From Deltaproteobacteria bacterium HGW-Deltaproteobacteria-14 (lineage in GTDB: Bacteria; Myxococcota_A; UBA9042; PHBI01): a stretch of DNA of 64,000 bases. Shown here in pieces: positions 10,425-19,446 of the stretch (position 1 is its first letter; each line of letters starts with the position of its first letter). Made by a program: the position numbers and the translations under genes. The DNA lies in the NCBI GenBank assembly GCA_002841945.1, contig PHBI01000037.1, positions 1 through 64,000 of the forward strand. The letters are read 5' to 3'. The notes below the pieces were generated by a model. That model ran no database searches. It was not told the origin of the DNA and saw nothing but the letters and a program-made list of their open reading frames with translations.

Positions 10425-11852
10425 TCACCCCTCGTCGCGGTCGCGGCGCTCGTCGTCGGGGCCGATGATGCGGGCGACGAGGTCGTAGTCGCCCGCGTCG
10501 ACGATCTCGGCGCGGACGACGTCGCCGGCGTTGGCGCTGCCCTCGTTGATGTAGGTCACGCCGTCGATCTCGGGGGCCTGGCCCCAGGTGCGGCCCTGGA
10601 GCAGGAGATCGGTCTCGTCGCTGACGCCCTCGACGAGGACGTCCACCTCGCGGCCGACCATCGCGGCGTGGAGCTCGTTCGAGATCCCCTGCTGCAGGGT
10701 CATCAGCCGGTGGTAGCGCTCGTCTTTCACGATGCCCATGACGTGATCGTCGCGGCGAGCGGCGTGGGTCCCGTCCTCGCGCGAGTACTTGAAGACGCCG
10801 ACGCGCTCGAAGCGGCTCTCGCGGACGAACTCGACGAGGCGCTCGTAGTCCTCCGCCGTCTCGCCGGGGTGGCCGACGATGAAGGTCGTGCGGAAGACGA
10901 GGTCCGGGATGCGCTCGCGCAGCTTGTGGACGAGCGCCCGGGTGTCGGCCTCGCTGAAGCGGCGACGCATCAGCTCGAGCATCCGGTCCGAGATGTGCTG
11001 CAGCGGCATGTCGATGTACGACGCGATCTTGGGCTCGCTCGCGATGACGTCGATGAGCTCGTCGGTGAAGTTGTGCGGGTAGCAGTAGAGCAGCCGCACC
11101 CAGTGGATGCCGTCGACCTTGGCGAGCCGGCGGAGCAGCGGAGCGAGCTGCGTCCCGTCCTTCAGATCGTCGCCGTAGTGGGTCAGATCCTGGGCGATGA
11201 GGTTGATCTCTTTGGTGCCGCTGGCGGCGAGCCCCTCGACCTCGCGCACGATGTCGTCGATGGGGCGGCTCTTCGAGGCGCCGCGCAGGCGCGGGATGAT
11301 GCAGAAGGAGCAGCGCTGGCTGCAGCCCTCGGCGATCTTCACGTAGGCGGTCCAGCTCGGCGTCGTCACGAGGCGCGGGCTGTAGGCGTCGTAGTTGTAG
11401 CCCGGGCGACCGACGCGGGTGACGGGGCCGGTCTGGGTCGTCGCGCCCGAGAGGAGGTTCGCGCCCTCCGGCCCGGCCGCGCCGTCGAGCAGGTCGCCGA
11501 TCCGCCAGTGGTCGCCGGTCCCGAGGAAGGCGTCGACCTCGGGGATCTCCTTGGCGAGGTCGCCGGCGTAGCGCTGGGCCAGGCACCCGGCGACGACGAG
11601 CTTCTTCTTGTCGCCGGAGTCGGTCTTGGCGCGCGCGAGCTCCATGATGGTGTCGACCGACTCCTCGCGGGCGTCCTCGATGAAGCTGCAGGTGTTGACG
11701 ACGAGCAGGTCGGCAGCGTCGGGATCGTCAACGATGGAGTAGTTCCTGGCGCCGAGCTGGCCGAGCATGATCTCCGAGTCGACCCGGTTCTTCGGGCAGC
11801 CGAGAGATACGAAGTAGACCTTGCCGCCGGTGCTCTTGGCGATGTCCGCCAT
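10425..11852 (-). CDS. rimO: Ribosomal protein uS12 methylthiotransferase
   Basis: VYFVSLGCPKNRVDSEIMLGQL; radical SAM CSFCIIPRLRGASKSRP; EINLIAQDLTHYGDDL; TRAM-like C-terminus. Start MADIAK at 11852. Confidence 0.95.
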   Translation of the reverse strand: MADIAKSTGGKVYFVSLGCPKNRVDSEIMLGQLGARNYSIVDDPDAADLLVVNTCSFIEDAREESVDTIMELARAKTDSGDKKKLVVAGCLAQRYAGDLAKEIPEVDAFLGTGDHWRIGDLLDGAAGPEGANLLSGATTQTGPVTRVGRPGYNYDAYSPRLVTTPSWTAYVKIAEGCSQRCSFCIIPRLRGASKSRPIDDIVREVEGLAASGTKEINLIAQDLTHYGDDLKDGTQLAPLLRRLAKVDGIHWVRLLYCYPHNFTDELIDVIASEPKIASYIDMPLQHISDRMLELMRRRFSEADTRALVHKLRERIPDLVFRTTFIVGHPGETAEDYERLVEFVRESRFERVGVFKYSREDGTHAARRDDHVMGIVKDERYHRLMTLQQGISNELHAAMVGREVDVLVEGVSDETDLLLQGRTWGQAPEIDGVTYINEGSANAGDVVRAEIVDAGDYDLVARIIGPDDERRDRDEG

Positions 11853-11870
11853 CCTGACCTCTCGTGCGAA

Positions 11871-11898
11871 AGGGCCGCTCCCGAGGGAGAGCGGCCCT
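11871..11898 (-). terminator. Stem-loop between lolA-like gene and rimO
   Basis: AGGGCCGCTC CCGAGGGA GAGCGGCCCT: perfect 10-bp stem, 8-nt loop; only a short T-run follows on the minus strand. Confidence 0.6.
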
Positions 11899-11931
11899 GA
11901 TTTCAAGTGACCTTCGGGTGGCGCTGCGCGA

Positions 11932-12648
11932 TCAGGGAGCGGCCCCGGGCTCGCCGGAGGTGCGCGTCAGGTCCTGGACCGTCGCGCCCTTCGGCGGCTT
12001 GAACTTGAAGCCCTCGTCCTTGAGCGGCTCGTAGGTCGCGCCCTCGAAGGTGATGGTGCTGACGTTGTCGAGCGGATCGATGAGCTCGGTCCGCTTGATC
12101 TCGAACGTCTTGGCGTCCGCGAACAGGGTGAGCGACTTGTAGTTGCTCTGGCTCTTCTTGGGGATGAGCTTCAGCCCGACCAGGCCGGCCTCCGCCGGGA
12201 CCTCCGAGATGTCGAAGGAGCCCCGCAGATCCCCCTGCCCAAAGAGGAACTTCAGCGAGTCGTAGAGCTCGCTGTCGGCCACCCGCATCTTGATGCACTG
12301 GCCGCTCTCCTGCTCGTAGGACCAGAGCACCTCGCCGTCGGACACGTAGTACACGCGCTCGGGCTGGGTGTAGTCCCAGCGCATCTTGCCCGGGGCCTTG
12401 AAGTAGACCTTGCCGCTCTTCTTCAGGGGCCGCGGCAGGTGCGCGCGCTTGACCTCCTGGGTGAAGCTCGCCTTGAAGTCGGTCACCTTCTTGTAGAAGC
12501 CCTCGACCCCCGCGATCGCGGCGTCGATGCCGGTCGGGGCCACGACGGGTGTGGGGACGATCGGCGGCGGCGCGATGTCGGCCGACGCCGAGGCGCCCGT
12601 GAAGGCGATGGCGAGCGCGGCGGAGATGATGATGAGCTTCGGGTACAT
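11932..12648 (-). CDS. LolA-like outer-membrane lipoprotein carrier
   Basis: Signal peptide then VEGFYKKVTDFKASFTQEV...KKSGKVYFKAPGKMRWDYTQPERVYYVSDGEVLWSYEQE, the LolA hallmark. Confidence 0.9.
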   Translation of the reverse strand: MYPKLIIISAALAIAFTGASASADIAPPPIVPTPVVAPTGIDAAIAGVEGFYKKVTDFKASFTQEVKRAHLPRPLKKSGKVYFKAPGKMRWDYTQPERVYYVSDGEVLWSYEQESGQCIKMRVADSELYDSLKFLFGQGDLRGSFDISEVPAEAGLVGLKLIPKKSQSNYKSLTLFADAKTFEIKRTELIDPLDNVSTITFEGATYEPLKDEGFKFKPPKGATVQDLTRTSGEPGAAP

Positions 12649-12910
12649 CGTGTTCCTCTGGGGGCGGGGGTCGATACCTTGGCCGTGGCGCCCGTGTCAA
12701 AGCTTGAGACAGCTCCGTGCAGGCACCATTCAAGCGCCGGCGCGACGATACGATTTCATTACACGCGATCCGCCGGCCACTCGTCGCCCCCTCGCGCTCG
12801 GAGCGTGCGCACCTGATCGTCTTCTCGCTTCACTCGATGGACGCCTTCTGATACACGGACGTGCTCGCCGCGCGCGCAACCACGCGCCCCACTCCCACCG
12901 GAGAACGCTC

Positions 12911-13210
12911 ATGGCCCAGAAGACCAAGAAGGCAAAGCTCGCACACGAGAAGCGCACCGGCGCATCCGAGATCGACCTCGGCCGCGCGTTCATGGCGCAC
13001 GAGGTCGTCGAGCTCATCGAGTTCCAGGGCGCGCCCGGCGCCGTCGTCGTCCTCGACGAGAACGGCACCAAGGGCATCGTCGACCGCGGCTTCATCACCG
13101 TCGACGCCGCCGGCGCCAACGTCATGCGCAAGTTCGCCAACCCGGCGACCTACGATCCGATCGCCATCCAGAAGGCGGTCGACAAGTTCCAGGCGTTCTC
13201 CCAGAACTGA
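12911..13210 (+). CDS. Conserved-looking 99-aa hypothetical protein
   Basis: ORF MAQKTKKAKLAHEKRTGASEIDLGRAFMAHEVVELIEFQG...; codon bias consistent with coding; no family recognised. Confidence 0.65.
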   Translation: MAQKTKKAKLAHEKRTGASEIDLGRAFMAHEVVELIEFQGAPGAVVVLDENGTKGIVDRGFITVDAAGANVMRKFANPATYDPIAIQKAVDKFQAFSQN

Positions 13211-13215
13211 TCGGG

Positions 13216-13800
13216 ATGGGCGGCGATCCGGACGGCGCAACGCCTCCACCCGCGGGTCCCCCCGCTTGGTGGAGCGTCGCGGCCGCCGGGGAACGCTGGA
13301 CCACCCTCTCCCTCGCAGAGCTGATCCAGCGGCTCGGTGAGGGGGTCGATCGCTTCGACGAGGGCTTCGCCCGTGAGGTCGCCCGCGCGCTGCACGAGCG
13401 CGCCGCCCACGTGCGCGTGCCCGCCGTCGACCGCCTCGGGGTCGAGGACGTCGTGGCGACCCTGTCGATGGACCGCGCGATGCGCCTCGTCGTGACCGGA
13501 CACCTCCCGGACGTGCGCGCCCAGGTCACCCTGCGCTGGGACGAGGCCGACTTCCCCACCCTGCCGGTCGAGCTCTTCGCCGACCCGGCCGATCCGGCTA
13601 GCGCGCCCTACACCTTCGCGACCCTCGACTTCAGCGTCCGCGGGAAGAAGGCGACCCTGCTCGCCCCGGCCCCGCCGCTCCCGGCCGGCCAGACCGTCAC
13701 CGTCCGGACCCTCGCCACCATCGGCGACCGCACCGAGTACCGGGTCACCGGCTTCGGCGTCGAGCTGTCGGTGCCCCCCGAGGCGCTCGATCTCACCTAG
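13216..13800 (+). CDS. Hypothetical protein, 194 aa
   Basis: ORF begins 5 nt after the previous stop; C-terminal beta-rich segment; no family recognised. Confidence 0.6.
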   Translation: MGGDPDGATPPPAGPPAWWSVAAAGERWTTLSLAELIQRLGEGVDRFDEGFAREVARALHERAAHVRVPAVDRLGVEDVVATLSMDRAMRLVVTGHLPDVRAQVTLRWDEADFPTLPVELFADPADPASAPYTFATLDFSVRGKKATLLAPAPPLPAGQTVTVRTLATIGDRTEYRVTGFGVELSVPPEALDLT

Positions 13801-13961
13801 TGCGACGCAGCGTCCATTTCCGATGCTCCGCACCACACGACGCCTGTAGCGCGTGTGCGACGCAGCACGCAACCACTCGGGGCAGACGCCCACGGGAGCA
13901 CCGTCACCACCGGTGCCGGTCGAGCGCGAGGCGCCGCCACCGCCCTACCGATTCGTGACGG

Positions 13962-16379
13962 TCACTTGAGCCAGAGGTGCCACAAGGCGCTCTGCCGCAC
14001 GTCGCCGACGTAGCCAAACGACCCTGGCGCGTTCGTGGAGACGTGGTAGCGGGCTCCGAGGTCCTCGCCGTCGGTGTCACCGCCGTTCGTGGCGGTCCCG
14101 AGGTAGAAGTAGCCGCTGTCCCAGTGGCCGTTGAGCCCCGCTGTGACGGCGCCCGAGAGCGACGCAGAGGTGCTCACGAGGGTGCTGGTGGGTGAGCCGA
14201 ACGGACCGATGAGGCGGACCGCTGCGACGGTCCGTGTGGTGTCCCACAGGTCCCAGTCCGCCTGGGTCATGTTGAAGTGGTATCGCGAGACGGCAGCGGC
14301 CGGGGAGCTCGCTCGCACGATGCTGGTCGGGCTGATCAGAGGGCGAAATAGACGCGTGTCCTGGTTGCTGAAGGCCACGGTCGGATCCGGAGGGGAGCCG
14401 TGCGGGATCGTCCACCATTCTGCAGCCCATGACGGCCAGTTCGCCGTACCGCCGGAGTCCGTGCTCTGGAGCGTGGCGAGCAGCGTCCAGCCGCCGCTGT
14501 CGGCGGTCATGTCGCAGTAGGCTTCAAAGGGCGTCCCGTCGCCGTCGGGGTCGATAGCGTAGACCCCGTCGCCGATCGCGCCGAAGTAGACGTAGCCGGC
14601 GCCCGGATTCAGGTAGTCGTTGCACGACGCGGCGTAGGTACCGTCGCCCCAGCGGGCCGGGTCTCCGATGACGCGCCCCCCGGTGAGCGGCGTGACCCCG
14701 ACGATCGGCCCCTTGACGTACGTCGTGCCGACGCCGTCCGGGTAGCAGCCACTCCCGCCGTAGTCCCAGATCTGGTAGACGCCGCAGTTGCCGTCCTGCA
14801 GGTAGTTGTTCAGGCCGAAGTGGCTGACATATTGGGTCGCGAGGTACCAGCTGGCCGCGTCCCACGCGTTCGAGCAGCGCAGCAGGGCATCGGTCCCGGC
14901 GCCCGTGGCCTGAAACGCTAGGCTTTGTTGAAAGTAGCTGGGCGCCCCAGCGCTGCAGGAGAAGCGGAACACGGCGGTGTCGTAGTCCGGGCGCAGGGCG
15001 TTGATGACCGCGTCCGAGAGCTTGGCTCCGCTGGTCTGGGTGGGGCCGCTCAGCGTGCCCACGGCGGCCGTGTCCTGCATCCCCACGGCGCCGAAGTGGC
15101 GCGACACGAGGGTCCAGCCGCCGCCGTCGGTGGTCATGTCGCAGTACGCGTCAAAGGCCGCTATCGGCCCGGTCCCGTCAGGGTCGACGGTGTAGATCCC
15201 GTCGCCGGTGACGCCGGCGTAGAGGTGCCCGTCGACCGGGTGGCGGTACTCCTCGCAGCTGCGGGCGACGCCGTCCTGCCAGTGGCCCGGGTCGGCCGGC
15301 AGCAGCGTCCCCGAGATGTAGGGCGGCGCCTCGCGGAAATAGATGTGGGACCAGGTGACCGCGGAGCCGTCGGTGTAGAGCGCGGAGACGCCATCGTTGG
15401 GAAACACGCCGCCCACTGGGTGGCGCGTGCAGACGAGGTTCCCGGCGGTGTCGGTGAGATCGACCGTCCAATCGATGTACGGCCAGACGGTGCCCACGGG
15501 GACCGTGTCGTTGGCGAAGGCGCCGTCGTGGGCGGTGCCGCTGGTGGTCAGGGTGCAGCCCTTGGCGCCGGGCGCGAGGCCGAGCAGCACGTTCCAGTAG
15601 GCCTTGCTGTAGCCGAGCTGCTCGTCGCCCACGCTCACGGCGGCCCCGAAGAGGACGCCAGCGTCGCCGCTGATACCGGCGCCGAGGGCGAGGTTTCCGG
15701 GGCCCGCCGCCGGGTCGACAACGGTGGTGAGCACGGTCCCGGCGCCGTCGTCGCAGACGATCTCGAGGTTCTCGCGGTAGAGCACGGTGTCGGCGCCGGC
15801 CCCGGCGGTGCAGGACAGGGCGACGACGGCGGTCTGGGCGCGCGCGCCGGTGGAGTCGTGCAGCAGAAGCAGCGGATCCCCCTGCTCGTCGCGGCAGTCG
15901 AGCTTCGCCGAGCAGAAGATGTTGGCGAAGCTGACCCCGATGTTCACGAACTGCGTGGTGTTCGGCGGGTCGATGAGGATGGTGATGTCGAACTCGACGC
16001 TCGTGTCCTGGTTCGGCTCGCAGGTCACCGACCGCGTGATGGGGCCGGGGGTGTTGTAGATGGCGGGGTCGACGGGGGTCGCGCCGTTGAAGAGCTCGAG
16101 GATCTCGACGGTCACCGTGTTCGGGTTGGACTGGGCGTCGCACGGGCCGACGTAGGACAGCGAGCCCCCGCGCCCGTAGCCCGCGGCGTCGACGAGGCGC
16201 GTCCACACGACCTCGTCGAGGTCGTTGCGCACCGTGAGCTGGTAGCTCGCGTTGGTGACCGCCTCGATCTCGAAGGGCGCCACTTTGATCGCGAGGCGCG
16301 CACCGTCATCCGGCGCCTCTGCGCAGGCGACGAGGGCACAGACCGCGATGAGCGACGTGGTGAGGTGGGGCTTGTACAT
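13962..16379 (-). CDS. Lipoprotein with two fibrinogen-like YCDxxxxGGGW modules; paralog of the 7657-10266 product
   Basis: MYKPHLTTSLIAVCALVACAEA lipobox; two copies of GDGxYxxDPDGxGxxxAFxAYCDMTxDxGGWTL; N-terminal region similar to the 7657 gene. ATG at 16379. Confidence 0.82.
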   Translation of the reverse strand: MYKPHLTTSLIAVCALVACAEAPDDGARLAIKVAPFEIEAVTNASYQLTVRNDLDEVVWTRLVDAAGYGRGGSLSYVGPCDAQSNPNTVTVEILELFNGATPVDPAIYNTPGPITRSVTCEPNQDTSVEFDITILIDPPNTTQFVNIGVSFANIFCSAKLDCRDEQGDPLLLLHDSTGARAQTAVVALSCTAGAGADTVLYRENLEIVCDDGAGTVLTTVVDPAAGPGNLALGAGISGDAGVLFGAAVSVGDEQLGYSKAYWNVLLGLAPGAKGCTLTTSGTAHDGAFANDTVPVGTVWPYIDWTVDLTDTAGNLVCTRHPVGGVFPNDGVSALYTDGSAVTWSHIYFREAPPYISGTLLPADPGHWQDGVARSCEEYRHPVDGHLYAGVTGDGIYTVDPDGTGPIAAFDAYCDMTTDGGGWTLVSRHFGAVGMQDTAAVGTLSGPTQTSGAKLSDAVINALRPDYDTAVFRFSCSAGAPSYFQQSLAFQATGAGTDALLRCSNAWDAASWYLATQYVSHFGLNNYLQDGNCGVYQIWDYGGSGCYPDGVGTTYVKGPIVGVTPLTGGRVIGDPARWGDGTYAASCNDYLNPGAGYVYFGAIGDGVYAIDPDGDGTPFEAYCDMTADSGGWTLLATLQSTDSGGTANWPSWAAEWWTIPHGSPPDPTVAFSNQDTRLFRPLISPTSIVRASSPAAAVSRYHFNMTQADWDLWDTTRTVAAVRLIGPFGSPTSTLVSTSASLSGAVTAGLNGHWDSGYFYLGTATNGGDTDGEDLGARYHVSTNAPGSFGYVGDVRQSALWHLWLK

Positions 16380-16595
16380 GATGTCCTGCGTGCGGCGTAC
16401 GCTTCCCGCTGAGACTAGCCCGGCGCTATCGTGCAACGCAACACACAGCCCCGCGAAGCCAGCGTTCATGCGGGCCATATGCCTGTGCTTTCTACGCGCA
16501 CACGCATTCGCGCTAGTGCAGCAGAGGATCGCGAAAACCGTCACCGCGCGGCCGTCGACGGGGCGCCGGGGCCCCGCCAGGCCGCGCCCCGGCCT

Positions 16596-18755
16596 TCAAT
16601 CGTCGAGCCCGTCCCACTCGACCGCGCGCACGAGCCCCCCGAGCGCGCGGTACTCGCCGGTCGCCGCCTCGACGAGGACGCGCGCCGTGATGGGGCCGCC
16701 GCGGCTGGCGCCGGCGACCGCCGCCTTGATGACCGCGCTGCGGATGTGCGCGCCGGTCATGTCGAACACGTCGGCGGCCTGCTCGACGACGTCGTCCGGG
16801 ATGGCGGGGGAGCCGACCTTGGAGAGGTAGAGGCGCCACAGGCGGAGGCGCTCGTCGTAGTCGGGCTTCGCGAAGTGGATGGTGAACTGGATCCGGCGCC
16901 GGAACGCCTCGTCGATCGACTCGAGCAGGTTGGTCGTGAGGATCGACATCCCGCGATAGGACTCCATCCGCTGGAGCAAGAAGTTGACCTGCATGTTGGC
17001 GTAGCGGTCGTTACTCGAAGAGACGCTCCCCCGCTTCGAGAACAGGCTGTCGGCCTCGTCGAAGAGGATGACGCTGTCGCTCGCCTCGGCCAGCGTGAAG
17101 ACGCGGTCGAGCTTCTTCTCGGTCTCGCCGATGTACTTGTCCACGACCTGCGCGAGGTCGATGCGAAAGAGGTCGCGGTGGCCGGCGCGCGCCACGACCG
17201 CCGCCGCGAAGGTCTTGCCGGTCCCGGACGGCCCGTGGAAGAGCGCGCTGGTCCCGCGGCCGCGCGTCGTGACGATGTCGTGGCGCGCCTCGACCTCGCG
17301 GAGGAAGCGCACGTACTCGGCGAGCCCGTCGAGCTCCGCCCGGCAGGTCGCGCTGACGATCAGGTCGTCGGCGGTGGCCCGCGTCTCGAGGCGCTCGGCC
17401 ACGCCCTCGAGGCCCCGGCTCAAGCGGCGACGCGCCTCGCGCGCGAGCACGCCGAAGGTCGGCGGCCCGTCATCCGACGGTTCGGCGGCGACGTGGCGTG
17501 CCACCGCCAGGATCTCCGGCTCCTGTAGCGCGAAGCTCGCCGCGAGCTCTGCCAGCGTCTCCCCCGAGATGCCGCTGTCGCCGAGGGACCGGTGCCACAG
17601 CCAGCGGCGCTCGACCTCCCCGAGGGGTGGGATCCGAACGTGCCGCATGCGGACCCCCTCGACCTCGCTGAGGGCCTCGAGGGGCTGCTCTGACGCCAGC
17701 AAGAGGGGCGCGCCGCGCGTCTCGTCGATCAGGTGGCGCAGCGCTCCGGGCGAGGCCAGGTCGGGCGGGATCGGCGCGGCCAGGACCAAGCCCGCGAGCC
17801 GCGCGAGCAGCGCCGCCTGGCGATACGCGACCGCCGACTCGGCGGTGCGGCCGGTCGCGATCGACGACAAGACGAGGACCCGGCGCGAGCCCCGGCGCGC
17901 GACCCGGGCCGCCACGCTGAGCGGCGCCAGCCCCTCGCTGGTGACGACCGCGACCAGCGGCGTGGTCTCGGGATCCGCGGCGAACAGGGCCTCGGCCAAC
18001 GCGTCCACGTGGCGCGTGACCTCGCTGGACCAGGGCGGATCCGAGTCGTCATCGCGATCGTCGACCAGGAGCCGGGCCAGGCCTCCGAGACAGCCGGGGC
18101 GGTCGGCCAGCGGGCCGTCGCGCAACAGGAAGTCGACCACGACGGGGGAGGCCCACGCGCGCGCCACCCCTGGGAGGGTCCCGAAGGCCGAGCCGGCGCC
18201 GGCGAGCACGAGCGCGCCGCTGCGGATCAGGCGCTCGTCGGGGTGAAGCGCGGCGGCGGCCTCCCAGCGGGTCGCGTCCTCGCGCGCGACGAGGTCGGCG
18301 AGGCGGCGCGTCGGGATGGCGCCGTCGTCGCTCATGTCCATCAGGCGACGATACGCGTGGACGAAGGCGGTCGAGACGTGCGGCGCGAGCGCAGCCAGCA
18401 GGAGCTGCCGGTCGCCAGGGCGCAGCGCGAGGCGCTCGGCGAGCGTGTTCCATCGCAGGACGGCGCCGGCCCCAGCCGCGACCGTAGCCGCTTCGCGCGC
18501 AGCGACGCGGGTCCCCCCCCGGCGCAGGGCGAGGGAGAGGTCTTGGGGCAGCGCCACGCGGTGGGCCTCGAGGTTGTCCATCAAGAAGGCGAGGGTCATC
18601 GCGTCGACCACCCCCTCCCCCGCGTCGCCATAGACCTGAGACCGGGCCTCGACCTGAACGTGGGCGCGATGCGCCAGGGTCATGCGCAGCGGCTCGAGGA
18701 GGTCGCGCAGGTGCTCGCGCGTGGTCGCGTACGGTTCAGGCTGGGTCGGGTTCAC
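16596..18755 (-). CDS. AAA+ ATPase of the type associated with contractile injection systems (Afp15/Pvc15-like)
   Basis: Walker A LFHGPSGTGKTFAAA, Walker B SVILFDEADSLF, sensor STNDR/TTNLLESIDEAFRRRIQF; long N-terminal region with LALRPGDRQLLLAALAPHVSTAFVHAYRRLMD like eCIS ATPases. Confidence 0.8.
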   Translation of the reverse strand: MNPTQPEPYATTREHLRDLLEPLRMTLAHRAHVQVEARSQVYGDAGEGVVDAMTLAFLMDNLEAHRVALPQDLSLALRRGGTRVAAREAATVAAGAGAVLRWNTLAERLALRPGDRQLLLAALAPHVSTAFVHAYRRLMDMSDDGAIPTRRLADLVAREDATRWEAAAALHPDERLIRSGALVLAGAGSAFGTLPGVARAWASPVVVDFLLRDGPLADRPGCLGGLARLLVDDRDDDSDPPWSSEVTRHVDALAEALFAADPETTPLVAVVTSEGLAPLSVAARVARRGSRRVLVLSSIATGRTAESAVAYRQAALLARLAGLVLAAPIPPDLASPGALRHLIDETRGAPLLLASEQPLEALSEVEGVRMRHVRIPPLGEVERRWLWHRSLGDSGISGETLAELAASFALQEPEILAVARHVAAEPSDDGPPTFGVLAREARRRLSRGLEGVAERLETRATADDLIVSATCRAELDGLAEYVRFLREVEARHDIVTTRGRGTSALFHGPSGTGKTFAAAVVARAGHRDLFRIDLAQVVDKYIGETEKKLDRVFTLAEASDSVILFDEADSLFSKRGSVSSSNDRYANMQVNFLLQRMESYRGMSILTTNLLESIDEAFRRRIQFTIHFAKPDYDERLRLWRLYLSKVGSPAIPDDVVEQAADVFDMTGAHIRSAVIKAAVAGASRGGPITARVLVEAATGEYRALGGLVRAVEWDGLDD

Positions 18756-18846
18756 GATTCGGTCACCCCTGGCGTGAGGTCGATTGCTGTGGAAGGCTCA
18801 GCTCGCCGGCTCATGATCGGGTCGCGCGCGCCGCGGAGATCGTGCC

Positions 18847-19191
18847 ATGGATGACTGGATGTGTAAGTGCAAAGGCCTCGTGGTCGACGTCACGATCGAG
18901 GACGTCGACAAGTCCGGTCACGGGGACAACCCCAACGTGCTGCTTCACCTCGCGCCCGACGAGGTCACGCTCGACGCTCCAGACGCCGAGGTCGGTGAGG
19001 TGCTCGTGTTCGCGGCTCGGGAAGCGGCGCTGCACAAGCTCACGAAGCGGCGGCCGCGCCAGGGCGATCGCGTCAGCGTCGAAGGCGTGGCCTCGGGGAT
19101 CCGGCCGGCGCGCTTTCGCCTCAGCGCCATCGAGGTCCACCGCGACGCGACGCGCTCGAACCCCGAGGACGACATCTTCGGCGGCCGCTGA
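18847..19191 (+). CDS. Hypothetical 114-aa protein, possibly OB-fold-like
   Basis: ORF MDDWMCKCKGLVVDVTIEDVDKSGHGDNPNVLLHLAPDEVTL...; divergent from the AAA+ gene. Confidence 0.55.
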   Translation: MDDWMCKCKGLVVDVTIEDVDKSGHGDNPNVLLHLAPDEVTLDAPDAEVGEVLVFAAREAALHKLTKRRPRQGDRVSVEGVASGIRPARFRLSAIEVHRDATRSNPEDDIFGGR

Positions 19192-19446
19192 GCAGCCCGC
19201 CGATCCAGGGGGCGTCGCGAGGTTGATCCGACCGCTTCGCGGCCTCCACCCGCCGCTGCGCGGCTAGGGCTCGAAGTCCCCAGGAGACGGCCGGCGATCG
19301 GCATCCGGGGTCGACTCACCCCAGTTGAATCCGGGGCGCGGCCGCTTTTCGGGCGCATGCGGCGCCGCCCGCAAAGCTTGATTTGGATCAATACCTGCAT
19401 GTTCGCCGAGGCCCCACTTCCAGCAGCGAACGAGGCAGGTCTTCGC

